Origin: Pseudomonas sp. B21-015
GTDB lineage: Bacteria; Pseudomonadota; Gammaproteobacteria; Pseudomonadales; Pseudomonadaceae
DNA length: 64,000 bases
Direction: 5' to 3'
Assembly: GCF_024749285.1 (NCBI RefSeq)
Contig: NZ_CP087196.1
Location: 3,658,001-3,722,000, forward strand
The first letter of the stretch is position 1. Every line of letters begins with the position of its first letter. A model generated the notes under the pieces. The model saw only the letters and a program-made list of their open reading frames with translations, made no database searches and was not told the origin of the DNA. A program made the translations under genes and the position numbers. Below, one piece after another: positions 56,349-64,000 of the stretch.

Positions 56349-57264
56349 CAGTCACGGCACGAGGTGTTTGCCAACGCAGCTCGTCCTGAGCAATATGGGC
56401 AAACAACCACTCCACGAACACCTGTGTCTGCGCCGTCACGTCCGGCGCAACACCGTAGTAATAACGCGGCAACGGCATACGCAACTCGGGCAACGGGCAG
56501 ATCAGGCGTCCGCTCGAAATGTGGGTGCCCAGCAACGAGGTCGGGCACAGGGCGATGCCCTGTCCATCCACGGCGGCCTGAAGCGCCAGGTGCATGTGAT
56601 CAAACTGCCGGGTTTTCTGAGCGGCTGGCTGGCTTTGACCAAAGTGCATGGCCCAATTGTGCCAGTCTTCGCGACGCGCCTTGGCGGTCAGTAACGTGTG
56701 CCGGCTCAGCGAAGTGAGGTCTTCAAGTGGCAGGCGCTCGATCAGCGATGGCGCCGCGACCAGCACTAGTTCGTCTTCGAAGAGCGCTCGCGCCTCAATC
56801 GCCGGTTCCCAGTCGTCACGACCACGGCGAATGACGATATCGAAGCCGTCGCGTGCCTGATCGGGTGCCTGGGTTTGGGTGATCACCTGCGGCTTGATGT
56901 CTGGGTGCTGCGCAATGAAATCCGCCAGCCTGGGCGTCAGCCAAAGCATGGCAAAGGATGGACGGACATTGATCTTCACGGTAGGCCGCGAGGCATGTTG
57001 CTTGAGCGCAGCGGCGGCGTTGGCGATCTGCGACAACCCGGCGCTGACCTGCTCATAAAAACGCTGGCCGGCCGGCGTCAGCACCGATTGACGGATACGC
57101 CGCTCGAACAGCAGCACACCCAGGTACTCCTCGAGCAATTTGATGTGCCGGCTAACAGCACTGTGGCTGACATGCAGCTCTTCGGCCGCCAGGCTGAAGC
57201 TCTGATGACGAGCAGCAACGGCGAAGGCGCGAACAGCATTAAGCGGCGGTAGTTGATTTATCAT
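56338..57264 (-). CDS. LysR-family regulator (GcvA-like)
   Basis: A 308-residue LysR protein: N-terminal helix-turn-helix (LNAVRAFAVAARHQSFSLAAEEL, VSHSAVSRHIKLLEEYLGVLLFER) and a periplasmic-binding-like sensor domain. It resembles the GcvA/AmpR branch. It is divergent from a LysE-type exporter, with a perfect 18-bp palindrome between them, so it most likely controls that exporter. Confidence 0.88.
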   Translation of the reverse strand: MINQLPPLNAVRAFAVAARHQSFSLAAEELHVSHSAVSRHIKLLEEYLGVLLFERRIRQSVLTPAGQRFYEQVSAGLSQIANAAAALKQHASRPTVKINVRPSFAMLWLTPRLADFIAQHPDIKPQVITQTQAPDQARDGFDIVIRRGRDDWEPAIEARALFEDELVLVAAPSLIERLPLEDLTSLSRHTLLTAKARREDWHNWAMHFGQSQPAAQKTRQFDHMHLALQAAVDGQGIALCPTSLLGTHISSGRLICPLPELRMPLPRYYYGVAPDVTAQTQVFVEWLFAHIAQDELRWQTPRAVTVTP

Positions 57265-57285
57265 GCGTCTAATTTAGTCACCTAT

Positions 57286-57303
57286 ACGCTTTAATTAAAG
57301 CGT
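57286..57303. promoter_or_regulatory. Perfect 18-bp palindrome in the LysR-LysE interval
   Basis: ACGCTTTAATTAAAGCGT is a perfect palindrome, 22 bp upstream of the LysR start and 67 bp upstream of the LysE start, the expected place for a LysR-type recognition site. Confidence 0.6.
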
Positions 57304-57369
57304 TTGTCACGCCACCGTCGTCACGCCAATCTGCCAGCACGCAGCCAACGGCACCTGACGGAGCAAGAC

Positions 57370-57978
57370 ATGAATAGCTACGGACTCTTTATACTTTTCG
57401 CCACCCTGACCATTTTGAGCCCGGGGCCTGGCGTGGTCCTGACCCTGTCCAACGCGGTGCGCCACGGTTGGACGGGAGCGGTGCCGGGGATTCTGGGGAT
57501 TGCGTCAGGGGCGTTTGTCGTCGCCGCCGTCAGCGCCACCAGTGTCGGCCTGATACTCAGCACCTCCGCGAACGCCTTTACCGCATTGAAATACGCAGGA
57601 GCAGCCTATTTGTTGTACCTGGGCTACAAAAGCTGGCGCTCGGATCGCTTCAGCGCGCTGCTTGAAACGCGGCCCTCAAGCCCCGGCTATCGCTTCCTTG
57701 AAGCGGCTTCGTTACAGTTTCTGAACCCCAAGGCGGTGTTTTTCTTTCTCGCGGTGTTCCCGCAATTCATCGACACTTCGGCGCATTTCTACACCCAGTT
57801 CTTCAAACTGGTCGCCTCTTACGCCATTCTGGTGATCCTGGTGCATGGCAGCTATGCCTTGCTCGCCAATGCCGCCAAAGGCTGGTTGTCGAGCCCCAAG
57901 GGTTCCTGGCTGGCCGCGAAAGTTTCGGGCGTGACCTTCGCAGGCTTTGGCGTGCTCATGGCCTCGGCCAGTCGCTAA
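57370..57978 (+). CDS. LysE-family amino acid/metabolite exporter
   Basis: The 202-residue protein has the LysE/RhtB start (ILSPGPGVVLTLSNAVRHG) and six hydrophobic helices with LKYAGAAYLLYLGYKSWRS and LNPKAVFFFLAVFPQF. It exports an amino acid or related compound. GGAG precedes the ATG at 57370. The stop overlaps that of the convergent ArsR-type gene. Confidence 0.88.
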   Translation: MNSYGLFILFATLTILSPGPGVVLTLSNAVRHGWTGAVPGILGIASGAFVVAAVSATSVGLILSTSANAFTALKYAGAAYLLYLGYKSWRSDRFSALLETRPSSPGYRFLEAASLQFLNPKAVFFFLAVFPQFIDTSAHFYTQFFKLVASYAILVILVHGSYALLANAAKGWLSSPKGSWLAAKVSGVTFAGFGVLMASASR

Positions 57979-58739
57979 GCCACGGGCCTTGCGATCGAGC
58001 GGCGCCTGTTCTCGGTGGGCACGGGTTCTGCGGTCGTCACCTGATCCGGCAACTCAACGGCGAACCGGCCACTGAGTTCCTTGCGCCCCACCGCAGTTAA
58101 CGCCAGTGCCCGACTGTCCAGGTCCTGCGTCACCCATTTGCGCTTGATCGCCGTTTGCAGCAACGCCGCGCCCAAGGCACCGCCCAGGTGCGGTCGGCGC
58201 ATGCTCCAGTCCAGGCACGGGCAGGCGAAGCGGCGGCGCAAAGTGCCGAGGTCTTTGACGTCGATGCCCAACCCGTCAAACAACGCTTCACCGCTGTCGC
58301 TCAGTCGATAAACCTGCTCATCGGTTTGCAGTAACCACCCCGCGTCGATCATCCGGTCATGCAGCACCACTGCCAACGTACCGGCCATGTGGTCGTAGCA
58401 GGTGCGGGCGAATTGCAGACGGTCCGGGGTGCGCGGGTTGAATGTTGGCGCGGCGTTCTGGCCGATCACCATCAGTGCTTCGAGTGCCTGGGCCACACGT
58501 TTGTCCGCGAGGCTGTAATAGCGGTGACGACCCTGAACGTGCAAACGCACCAACGCCAACTCCTTGAGTTTTGCCAAGTGCGCGCTGGCAGTCGAGGCGC
58601 TGACTTCGGCAACCGCCGCCAGCTCGGTGCTGGTGCGGGCGTGACCGTCCATCAGCGAGCAGAGGATTTTCGTCCGCGCAGGCTCGGCAATCGCTGCGGC
58701 CACTTGAGAGACGCCGATGTCGTGTTGTTCTGCGTTCAT
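57975..58739 (-). CDS. ArsR-type winged-helix regulator with long C-terminal domain
   Basis: The first 95 residues are an ArsR helix-turn-helix domain (IAEPARTKILCSLMDG, STASAHLAKLKELALV, GRHRYYSLA). A second region of about 150 residues includes the motif FACPCLDWSMRRPHLGGALG (Cys at 173 and 175) and a further helical segment, giving 254 residues against the usual 100-120. The C-terminal part may bind a ligand or metal. GGGAG precedes the ATG. It is divergent from the P450 gene. Confidence 0.82.
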   Translation of the reverse strand: MNAEQHDIGVSQVAAAIAEPARTKILCSLMDGHARTSTELAAVAEVSASTASAHLAKLKELALVRLHVQGRHRYYSLADKRVAQALEALMVIGQNAAPTFNPRTPDRLQFARTCYDHMAGTLAVVLHDRMIDAGWLLQTDEQVYRLSDSGEALFDGLGIDVKDLGTLRRRFACPCLDWSMRRPHLGGALGAALLQTAIKRKWVTQDLDSRALALTAVGRKELSGRFAVELPDQVTTAEPVPTENRRRSIARPVA

Positions 58740-58820
58740 ATTTCGCTCCCGGACGAATCAAGGCCCTCTCGGACTGGAGATAGTAGCAACACTTTCCAAC
58801 CACCGATAAGGCTGCGACCC

Positions 58821-59942
58821 ATGGACCCGATCATCGCTGCGACTCATGCCGATCCCTACCCCTACTACGCACAATTGCGTACCGAGGGTGGATTGGTTTT
58901 TCATCAAGGACTGAAACTGTGGGTGGCCAGCAGCGCCCGAGCCGTTGCCGCCGTGCTGGCGCATCCGGACTGTCATGTGCGGCCGGCCCATGAGCCGGTG
59001 CCCCGATTGATTGCTCAAGGTATGGCCGGAAAAGTGTTCAGTCAGTTGATGCGGATGAATGAAGGCGAGCGGCAGCGCTGCCCGAGGGCGGCGATTGAGC
59101 CAGGGCTGGCGTTGATTGATGTGAACGAGGTTAACGCATTGGTCGGCGCTCGCTTGATCACCCCCGGCGCCGACGGGTTGTACGCAGCGATGTTTCGCGG
59201 GCCGGTCTGTGTGGTGGCGGCGTTGCTGGGGTTTTCTCCGGCTCAGGGCCGGGCCATCAGCGAGCTGACAGCGGACTTCGTCGCCTGCCTGTCGCCCCTC
59301 AGCGATCAGGCGCAACTGGAAGCCGCCCATGTCGCGGCGGAACTGCTGAAGGGTTACGTCATCGAGCTTCTGGACGACCCGAGCAACCGCAGCGCCCTGC
59401 TCGCCGGTATTCGGCAGCGCTTCGCGGCGACATCGACCGACCCTGAAACCTTGATCGCCAACCTGATCGGTTTGTTCTCCCAGACCTATGAAGCCACCGC
59501 CGGGCTGATCGGTAATGCATTATTGGCGTTTAGACGAAACCCACCGTTCGATTCGACTCACGTTGACGACCTGATCGCTGAAGTTCAGCGCTTCGAACCG
59601 TCGGTACAAAACACCCGCCGCTTCGTCGCCGCACCGTGCGAAATCGACGGCATAGGCCTGAACCCCGGCGACGTTATTCTGGTGCTGCTGGCCTCGGCCA
59701 ATCGCGATCCGCAGCTTAATGACGATCCCGATGCGTTTCTGCTCGACCGTCCGAACCGTCGCAGCCTCACTTTCGGCACGGGCCGTCATCAATGTCCGGG
59801 GCAGGTGTTGGCCTTGAGCATTGCCCGCGCGACGCTGGTTGAGATCCTGGCGATGAAACCTGATTTGGGCCGGTTGACCTGGCACTACCGCACTTCCCTG
59901 AATGGGCGCATTCCTTTGTTCACTGATCTGCCGAACGCCTGA
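58821..59942 (+). CDS. Cytochrome P450
   Basis: A 373-residue soluble bacterial P450. The heme-ligand loop FGTGRHQCPG places the cysteine at 325; the ExxR pair is E254-VQ-R257. The I-helix reads SQTYEATAG (about 220-228), so the residue after the conserved acid is Ala225 rather than the usual Thr. It is shorter than the common 400. No ferredoxin or reductase gene is close. AAGG lies nine bases before the ATG at 58821. Divergent from the ArsR-type gene, its likely regulator. Substrate unknown. Confidence 0.88.
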   Translation: MDPIIAATHADPYPYYAQLRTEGGLVFHQGLKLWVASSARAVAAVLAHPDCHVRPAHEPVPRLIAQGMAGKVFSQLMRMNEGERQRCPRAAIEPGLALIDVNEVNALVGARLITPGADGLYAAMFRGPVCVVAALLGFSPAQGRAISELTADFVACLSPLSDQAQLEAAHVAAELLKGYVIELLDDPSNRSALLAGIRQRFAATSTDPETLIANLIGLFSQTYEATAGLIGNALLAFRRNPPFDSTHVDDLIAEVQRFEPSVQNTRRFVAAPCEIDGIGLNPGDVILVLLASANRDPQLNDDPDAFLLDRPNRRSLTFGTGRHQCPGQVLALSIARATLVEILAMKPDLGRLTWHYRTSLNGRIPLFTDLPNA

Positions 59943-59953
59943 CAGACCGCGTC

Positions 59954-60020
59954 ATGGTTCTTCGCGAGCAAGCCCGCTTGTATGTTTAGACTTGAGGGGT
60001 GGGCTTGCCCACGATGACGG
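59954..60020. repeat. Degenerate REP pair
   Basis: TTCGCGAGCAAGCCCGCTT at 59961 and GGGTGGGCTTGCCCACGATG at 59998 are diverged inverted REP units just downstream of the P450 gene. Confidence 0.7.
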
Positions 60021-60158
60021 CCTGACAATCAACGCATCATTTCTGGCCTGCGCAACAGGCCACATCGCCTTGTATCGCGGTAACAGCGGATCAGGCCTTC
60101 CAGCAAAAACAGTTGTTGCCATGAGCCCCCTCGCCACAAATGCAAAATTGCACCCTAC

Positions 60159-60385
60159 TTGACCACCCGTTTGCATTGCACATGACCACCCATTTGCATT
60201 GGACTTGACCAGCTGTTTGCATGGGACTTGACCACATGCTTTGAATGGATTCCTCAGAGTATGAGAATTTTGCTCTCGGCCATTTTCAGATCACAGTTGG
60301 GTAACTGCACCGACTTGCCCCCATTTGCATTCGATCTGACCAGTCATGTGCACCGTAATTGACCAGCAAGATTCGTGGAGACGTG
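60159..60385 (+). repeat. Degenerate TTGACCA...TTTGCATT repeats
   Basis: At least four adjacent units (60159-60180, 60182-60204, 60205-60227, 60228-60248) share TTGACCA(C/G)CxxTTTGCAT; three or more weaker copies follow between 60315 and 60385. Multiple short repeats of this sort flank IS21-family elements, but no transposase is present here. Confidence 0.6.
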
Positions 60386-60488
60386 ACCGGCAGAGAGCGG
60401 CCAATAGTGGACAGTCACGCAATTGCCCTCCCTGCTTCATAGCGCAAGTGCTCTGCACTGGATAACGTGCTTCGGACCAAGGTGGCGG

Positions 60489-60620
60489 TCAGTCTTCATG
60501 TGCGAGAGAGCGGGACAACTCGCCATAAGCGTTAGCTTGATCCAACAGCGTCTTAGCTTTTGTTTCGAATACTTGAATATGCTCTTCGGTTGATGTCACG
60601 CGAGGGTAGATGCAACTCAC
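60489..60620 (-). CDS. Short orphan frame, possible gene remnant
   Basis: A 43-codon frame reads from a GTG at 60620 (or 36 codons from a GTG at 60599) and includes TSTEEHIQVFETKAKTLL and ANAYGELSRSLAHED, an amphipathic, protein-like composition. A GAGG lies beside the upstream GTG. It could be a small protein or the tail of a gene lost during insertion of the adjacent repeats. No family is recognised. Confidence 0.3.
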   Translation of the reverse strand: MSCIYPRVTSTEEHIQVFETKAKTLLDQANAYGELSRSLAHED

Positions 60621-60645
60621 CCTCGTTCCTGGCGCTAACTTGAAC

Positions 60646-62394
60646 TCACCTCAGAAACGGCAGGGGTGCCTTGGCCGCACGAATGGCAGCGATCCGGTAA
60701 TCCGCTTCCGGCAGCAAGTAGGCAAAGAAAAAACCGGCTGTTTCCAGTTTACTGGCGCGCAGTGGATCGCTGTCGGGTAACAACCGAGAGACACGCGCCG
60801 CTCGAGACCAGGAATAAGCCAAGAGGGCCACGCCACACAAACGCAGAAAATCGCCAGCAGCCCGATATGGGTATTCGCCCTCCTCGACGGCCAGGTCACG
60901 TATCTCTATTTGCAAACACTCGAGTTTATTGCAAAGCAGCACCAGCTCAGCGCAAAAGCTGGCGGTTTCGCAGGTCTGCCCAGCTTCTTCGCGCATAACC
61001 GCCAACAATTGGCCGAAGGCGCGGCCTTCATCGCCCAGCACTTTGCGTAGCAGCAGATCATTGGCCTGAATTTCGTTACTACCCTCATAAATCATTGCGA
61101 TGCGGCTGTCGCGCAGGGTCTGCTCAATGGCAAATTCGGTGACGTAACCGTAGCCACCGAATACCTGCAAGGCGTTGCTGGCCAGACGAAAACCCTGTTC
61201 GGTGAAAAAAGCCTTGATCACCGGTGTCAAGAGCTCCGCCAGTTGCAAGGCACCCTGCCGAGTGACCAGGTCCGGGGCATGTTCGGCCTGATCGAGCAAA
61301 TGTGCAGCCCAATAACCGACGGCTCTCATGCCCTCCGCGTAGGCCTGTAACTCCAGCAAAACGCGACGCATGGCCGGATGATAGTGAATGGGGTCGACAG
61401 CTTCGGCCGCAACGCTGACAGGGCGATTGGGCGCACGCATTTGTTTGCGCTCCAGTCCATACGCATAAGCGTTCTGCCACGCAGACTCGGCATGTCCCAG
61501 GCCCTGCAGGGCGACATGCAATCGCGCCGAGTTCATCATCACGAACATCGCGGCCAAACCACGATTCGCCTCGCCAATCAGCCAACCCTGAGCGCCGTCG
61601 AAGACCAGCGAACAGGTGGCACTGCCTTTGATGCCCATCTTGTGTTCGATACCATCGCAGCGCACCGCATTGGCATGAGCGTCATCCAGGCGTTTGGGTA
61701 CCAGAAACAGCGAAACACCACGACTACCGGTGGGCGCCCCGGGCAATCGGGCCAGCACCAGATGCAGGATGTCCTCGGTCAAGTCATGTTCGCCTCCGGA
61801 AATGAATAGCTTGCAGCCGCTCAGCCGATAACTGCCGTCGCTCTGCGGTTCGGCGCGGCAGCGCAGCAGGCCGACGTCGCTGCCAGCCTGGGGTTCGGTC
61901 AGGCACATGGTAGGCAGCGCCTCACCACTGACGATCTGAGGCAGATAACGGTCCTTGATCCACTGCGGTGCGTGGGTCTTGAGGCACAGGTAAGCGCCAT
62001 GGGCGATCCCCGTGTACATGGCCCAACCGTGGTTGCTGGCGTATAGCATTTCCTGCAATGCGGCATCGAGCAGTTGCGGCAGCCCCTGGCCACCGAAGGC
62101 TTCATCACAGGCCAATGCCGGCCAGCCACCTTCGGCGAAAGCTCGATAAGCCTGTACAAAACCATCCGGAGTACTGACCCGGCCATTGTCGAAGCGGCAA
62201 CCTTGGCGATCGCCGCTGCTATTGAGCGGCGCCAATACATCCGAGCTGAAACGTCCGGCCTCTCCCAGCACCTGGAGTGCCAGCGGCAAGTCCAGAGCCT
62301 CAAATGCAGACATTTGACTCCATGCCCGGGGAGCCTGCAGCCAATGTTCAAAGATAAATTGCATGTCGCGCAACGGCGCCTGGTAGTGCCACAT
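60646..62394 (-). CDS. acd: Acyl-CoA dehydrogenase of the ferulate cluster
   Basis: The 582-residue protein is a long-form acyl-CoA dehydrogenase (FadE/DmdC-like) with the FAD motifs MCLTEPQAGSDVG and the C-terminal IYEGSNEIQANDLLLRKVLG, in which the Glu is the usual catalytic-base region. ATG at 62394 follows GAGG by seven bases; an upstream TTG (62415) is less likely. Gene order fcs-aat-acd matches the ferulate catabolic region of other pseudomonads, where acd and aat were proposed to serve a beta-oxidation route. Confidence 0.85.
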   Translation of the reverse strand: MWHYQAPLRDMQFIFEHWLQAPRAWSQMSAFEALDLPLALQVLGEAGRFSSDVLAPLNSSGDRQGCRFDNGRVSTPDGFVQAYRAFAEGGWPALACDEAFGGQGLPQLLDAALQEMLYASNHGWAMYTGIAHGAYLCLKTHAPQWIKDRYLPQIVSGEALPTMCLTEPQAGSDVGLLRCRAEPQSDGSYRLSGCKLFISGGEHDLTEDILHLVLARLPGAPTGSRGVSLFLVPKRLDDAHANAVRCDGIEHKMGIKGSATCSLVFDGAQGWLIGEANRGLAAMFVMMNSARLHVALQGLGHAESAWQNAYAYGLERKQMRAPNRPVSVAAEAVDPIHYHPAMRRVLLELQAYAEGMRAVGYWAAHLLDQAEHAPDLVTRQGALQLAELLTPVIKAFFTEQGFRLASNALQVFGGYGYVTEFAIEQTLRDSRIAMIYEGSNEIQANDLLLRKVLGDEGRAFGQLLAVMREEAGQTCETASFCAELVLLCNKLECLQIEIRDLAVEEGEYPYRAAGDFLRLCGVALLAYSWSRAARVSRLLPDSDPLRASKLETAGFFFAYLLPEADYRIAAIRAAKAPLPFLR

Positions 62395-62437
62395 GGCAAA
62401 CCTCGTGTCGTTCAAAGGGAAAAAACACCGCCAGGGT

Positions 62438-63679
62438 TCAGCCGCGAAAATCCGGGTTCTCGATCAGCACGGCCATGCCCTGCCCGCCGCCGACACAGGC
62501 GGCGGCGATGCCGTAGCGCCGGTGTTGCTCGCGCAATTGCCGCGCCAAGGTCAGCACCAGACGCAGGCCGGTGGCGGCCAATGGATGCCCCAGCGCGATT
62601 GAACCACCCCGGCGGTTAAGCCGCTGGCTGTCCAGCTCCAGCGCCTGGGCCACCGCCAGCACCTGCGCGCCTTGGGCCTCGTTGATTTCGAACAGGGCGA
62701 TATCGTCCTGGGCCAGGCCACTGCGTTGCAGCAACAACTGGATCGCCGGCACCGGGCCGATCCCCATGAACTCCGGTGCCACACCGACCACCGCAGTGGC
62801 CAACAGGTGCGCCAGCACCCGACGCGCACTCATCGAAGCTCGACCGACCAGTGCGGCCGCTGCGCCGTCCACCACCGCACAGCTGTTGCCGGCGGTTTGC
62901 ACACCCTCGGAGTGAATCGCCTGCAGCCTGGCCAGCGCAGGTAGATCGGTGGGCCGGGGATGGCTGTCCTCGGTGACCGCTTCACATCGGCGCGGCAGGG
63001 TTATACCTCGTGGCTGATAGCCCTCCAGTCCAAACACCTCATGACCCACGGCGACGATTTCATCGCTGAACCAGCCGCTGGTCTGCGCCTGCAGTGCCCG
63101 TTGGTGACTGTCGAGGGCATAGCTGTCCACCGCTTCGCGGCTCAGGCCGTGACGCCTGGCGAGATTTTCCGCCGTGGCGATCATGTCCAGGCCCGGCGCC
63201 GGGTCGTACAGCGCCTCCCACAGAAAATCCTTGAAATCCACCGGCGCCCCGAGGCGAAACCCGCCCCGGTGGGTGTAGGCGGCAATCGGATTGCGCGACA
63301 TGGACTCGGCGCCCACACACAGCGCCAGTTGCGCGCCCCCTTGCAGCTGCTCGCCGGCCTGGCGCAACAGCTCGAAACCGGTCGCGCAGATGCGCTGCAC
63401 CGCCAGGGCCGGCACCTGTTGCGGCACCCCACTGTAGAGGCCGATATGGCGTGGCAGCATGTAGGCGTCGAAGCTGGCCTGGGCCATGGAGCCGGCCAGC
63501 ACCGTATCCACTGCCCGCGGATCGAGCCCGGCACGGGCCAACACTTCGCGACCGACCTTGATGCCCAGGTCGATGGGCGATACCTGGGCCAGCGCGCCGC
63601 CGACGTCGACCCAGGGCGTGCGCACGGCTTCAAGAATCGCCACATCATTGAAGGACGAGTATTGCCCCCGGCCACTCAC
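62438..63679 (-). CDS. aat: Acetyl-CoA acetyltransferase (beta-ketothiolase) of the ferulate cluster
   Basis: A 413-residue thiolase with the acylated C98 in VQRICATGFELL, the GHPLAATG histidine and the C-terminal ACVGGGQGMAV cysteine. It starts at a GTG that overlaps the fcs stop by four bases (GTGA), so fcs and aat are coupled. In Pseudomonas sp. HR199 and P. putida a similar thiolase gene neighbours fcs. Confidence 0.88.
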   Translation of the reverse strand: MSGRGQYSSFNDVAILEAVRTPWVDVGGALAQVSPIDLGIKVGREVLARAGLDPRAVDTVLAGSMAQASFDAYMLPRHIGLYSGVPQQVPALAVQRICATGFELLRQAGEQLQGGAQLALCVGAESMSRNPIAAYTHRGGFRLGAPVDFKDFLWEALYDPAPGLDMIATAENLARRHGLSREAVDSYALDSHQRALQAQTSGWFSDEIVAVGHEVFGLEGYQPRGITLPRRCEAVTEDSHPRPTDLPALARLQAIHSEGVQTAGNSCAVVDGAAAALVGRASMSARRVLAHLLATAVVGVAPEFMGIGPVPAIQLLLQRSGLAQDDIALFEINEAQGAQVLAVAQALELDSQRLNRRGGSIALGHPLAATGLRLVLTLARQLREQHRRYGIAAACVGGGQGMAVLIENPDFRG

Positions 63680-64000
63680 GACCGCGGCCCCGCGCGCAGG
63701 ATCGACGGGTCTTCACCGCGATACAGCGCCTCGACCTGGGCCGCACGCCATTGCAGGACAGCGCGCTGGTTGATCGAGCCTTTGTCGGTGATTTCACCAC
63801 GATCGATGGACGCGGGCTCGTCGAGCAACGCGATCCACTCCAGGCGACTGGCGTTGCCGCTGGCGTCGCGATTGAGCCGCTGCAACCAGTCGGCGAACAA
63901 CTGGCGCACCGGCGCGCTGGCCAGCACCTGGGCATCGCTGGCACCGGCATCGAGCCCCGCCAGTCGGCGGCATTCGTACATCCGTGGGAACACCAACGCG
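63676..64000 (-). CDS. fcs: Feruloyl-CoA synthetase, C-terminal end (partial)
   Basis: The last 107 residues of a protein entering from the right edge. IDRGEITDKGSINQRAVLQWRA and VEALYRGEDPSIL match the C terminus of feruloyl-CoA synthetases (ANL superfamily), which activate ferulate, coumarate and caffeate. The AMP-binding core is outside the window; identification relies on this tail and on the following aat and acd genes. Confidence 0.8.
   Translation of the reverse strand, partial: ALVFPRMYECRRLAGLDAGASDAQVLASAPVRQLFADWLQRLNRDASGNASRLEWIALLDEPASIDRGEITDKGSINQRAVLQWRAAQVEALYRGEDPSILRAGPRS

Larger units (their letters stand above)
59943..60645. other. 700-bp non-coding interval with repeat debris
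   Basis: It contains a degenerate REP pair (59954-60020), a run of degenerate 22-23-bp repeats (60159-60385) and a short minus-strand frame (60489-60620). Otherwise no gene is visible. The composition differs from the surrounding coding DNA, consistent with a former insertion. Confidence 0.55.

Noticed and set aside
59902..60162. An 86-codon frame after the P450 gene
   Set aside because: It starts inside the P450 gene and crosses a REP pair; its residues come from REP DNA.

Overview
The window reads as chromosomal DNA of a fluorescent Pseudomonas (P. fluorescens complex, species not determined). Grounds: gene content typical of the genus (acnB, miaE, the bkdR-bkdA1A2B-lpdV locus, a ferulate fcs-aat-acd block, a complete H3-like type VI secretion cluster), high-GC coding sequence, and many intergenic palindromic (REP-type) elements of at least four families. 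I recognised no tRNA, rRNA, prophage or CRISPR array.

Layout. 1-9.6 kb: end of a DNA glycosylase gene, a GFA-family gene, miaE divergent from a tandem universal stress protein gene with a perfect Anr/FNR box between them, a DUF1289 gene, acnB behind a long structured leader, a decayed glycosyltransferase, a serine-type (HAAAP) transporter with a foldable leader, and a D-2-hydroxyacid dehydrogenase. 9.6-31.1 kb: a type VI secretion system, tssA-tssM-tssL-tssK-tssJ on the minus strand and tssB-tssC-hcp-tssE-tssF-tssG-tssH on the plus strand, then an orphan two-dinucleotide-fold (flavoprotein-like) gene, vgrG, a MORN-repeat gene and a convergent PAAR-like (DUF4280) gene. 31.3-36.2 kb: phosphotransferase + SDR pair, a Gfo/Idh/MocA oxidoreductase behind two GGAA-N6-TTCC operators, a small lipoprotein, and a two-gene YeeE/YedE sulfur transporter.

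36.2-44.8 kb is a full reductive pyrimidine (uracil/hydantoin) degradation locus: amidohydrolase (pydC type) and NCS1 transporter leftward; dihydropyrimidinase, PydX/PreT and PydA/PreA rightward; a RutR-like TetR regulator convergent to them. A perfect 28-bp palindrome sits in the shared intergenic region. 44.9-49.0 kb: copC-copD, a porin gene cut off at a REP sequence, TauE/SafE exporter and a persulfide-dioxygenase-like metallo-beta-lactamase gene. 49.0-55.9 kb: branched-chain amino acid catabolism (bkdR, bkdA1, bkdA2, bkdB, lpdV) followed by ilvE, so the aminotransferase and keto-acid dehydrogenase steps are adjacent.

56.0-60.6 kb: a small membrane protein, LysR/LysE and ArsR/P450 divergent pairs, then about 700 bp of non-coding sequence with degenerate 22-23-bp repeats that look like the ends of a lost mobile element. 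60.6-64.0 kb: acd, aat and the end of fcs (ferulate CoA-dependent catabolism), leftward and running off the window. The most novel-looking item is the T6SS-linked orphan flavoprotein-like gene at 26165-27883; the best regulatory findings are the Anr promoter, the acnB leader and several perfect palindromes.
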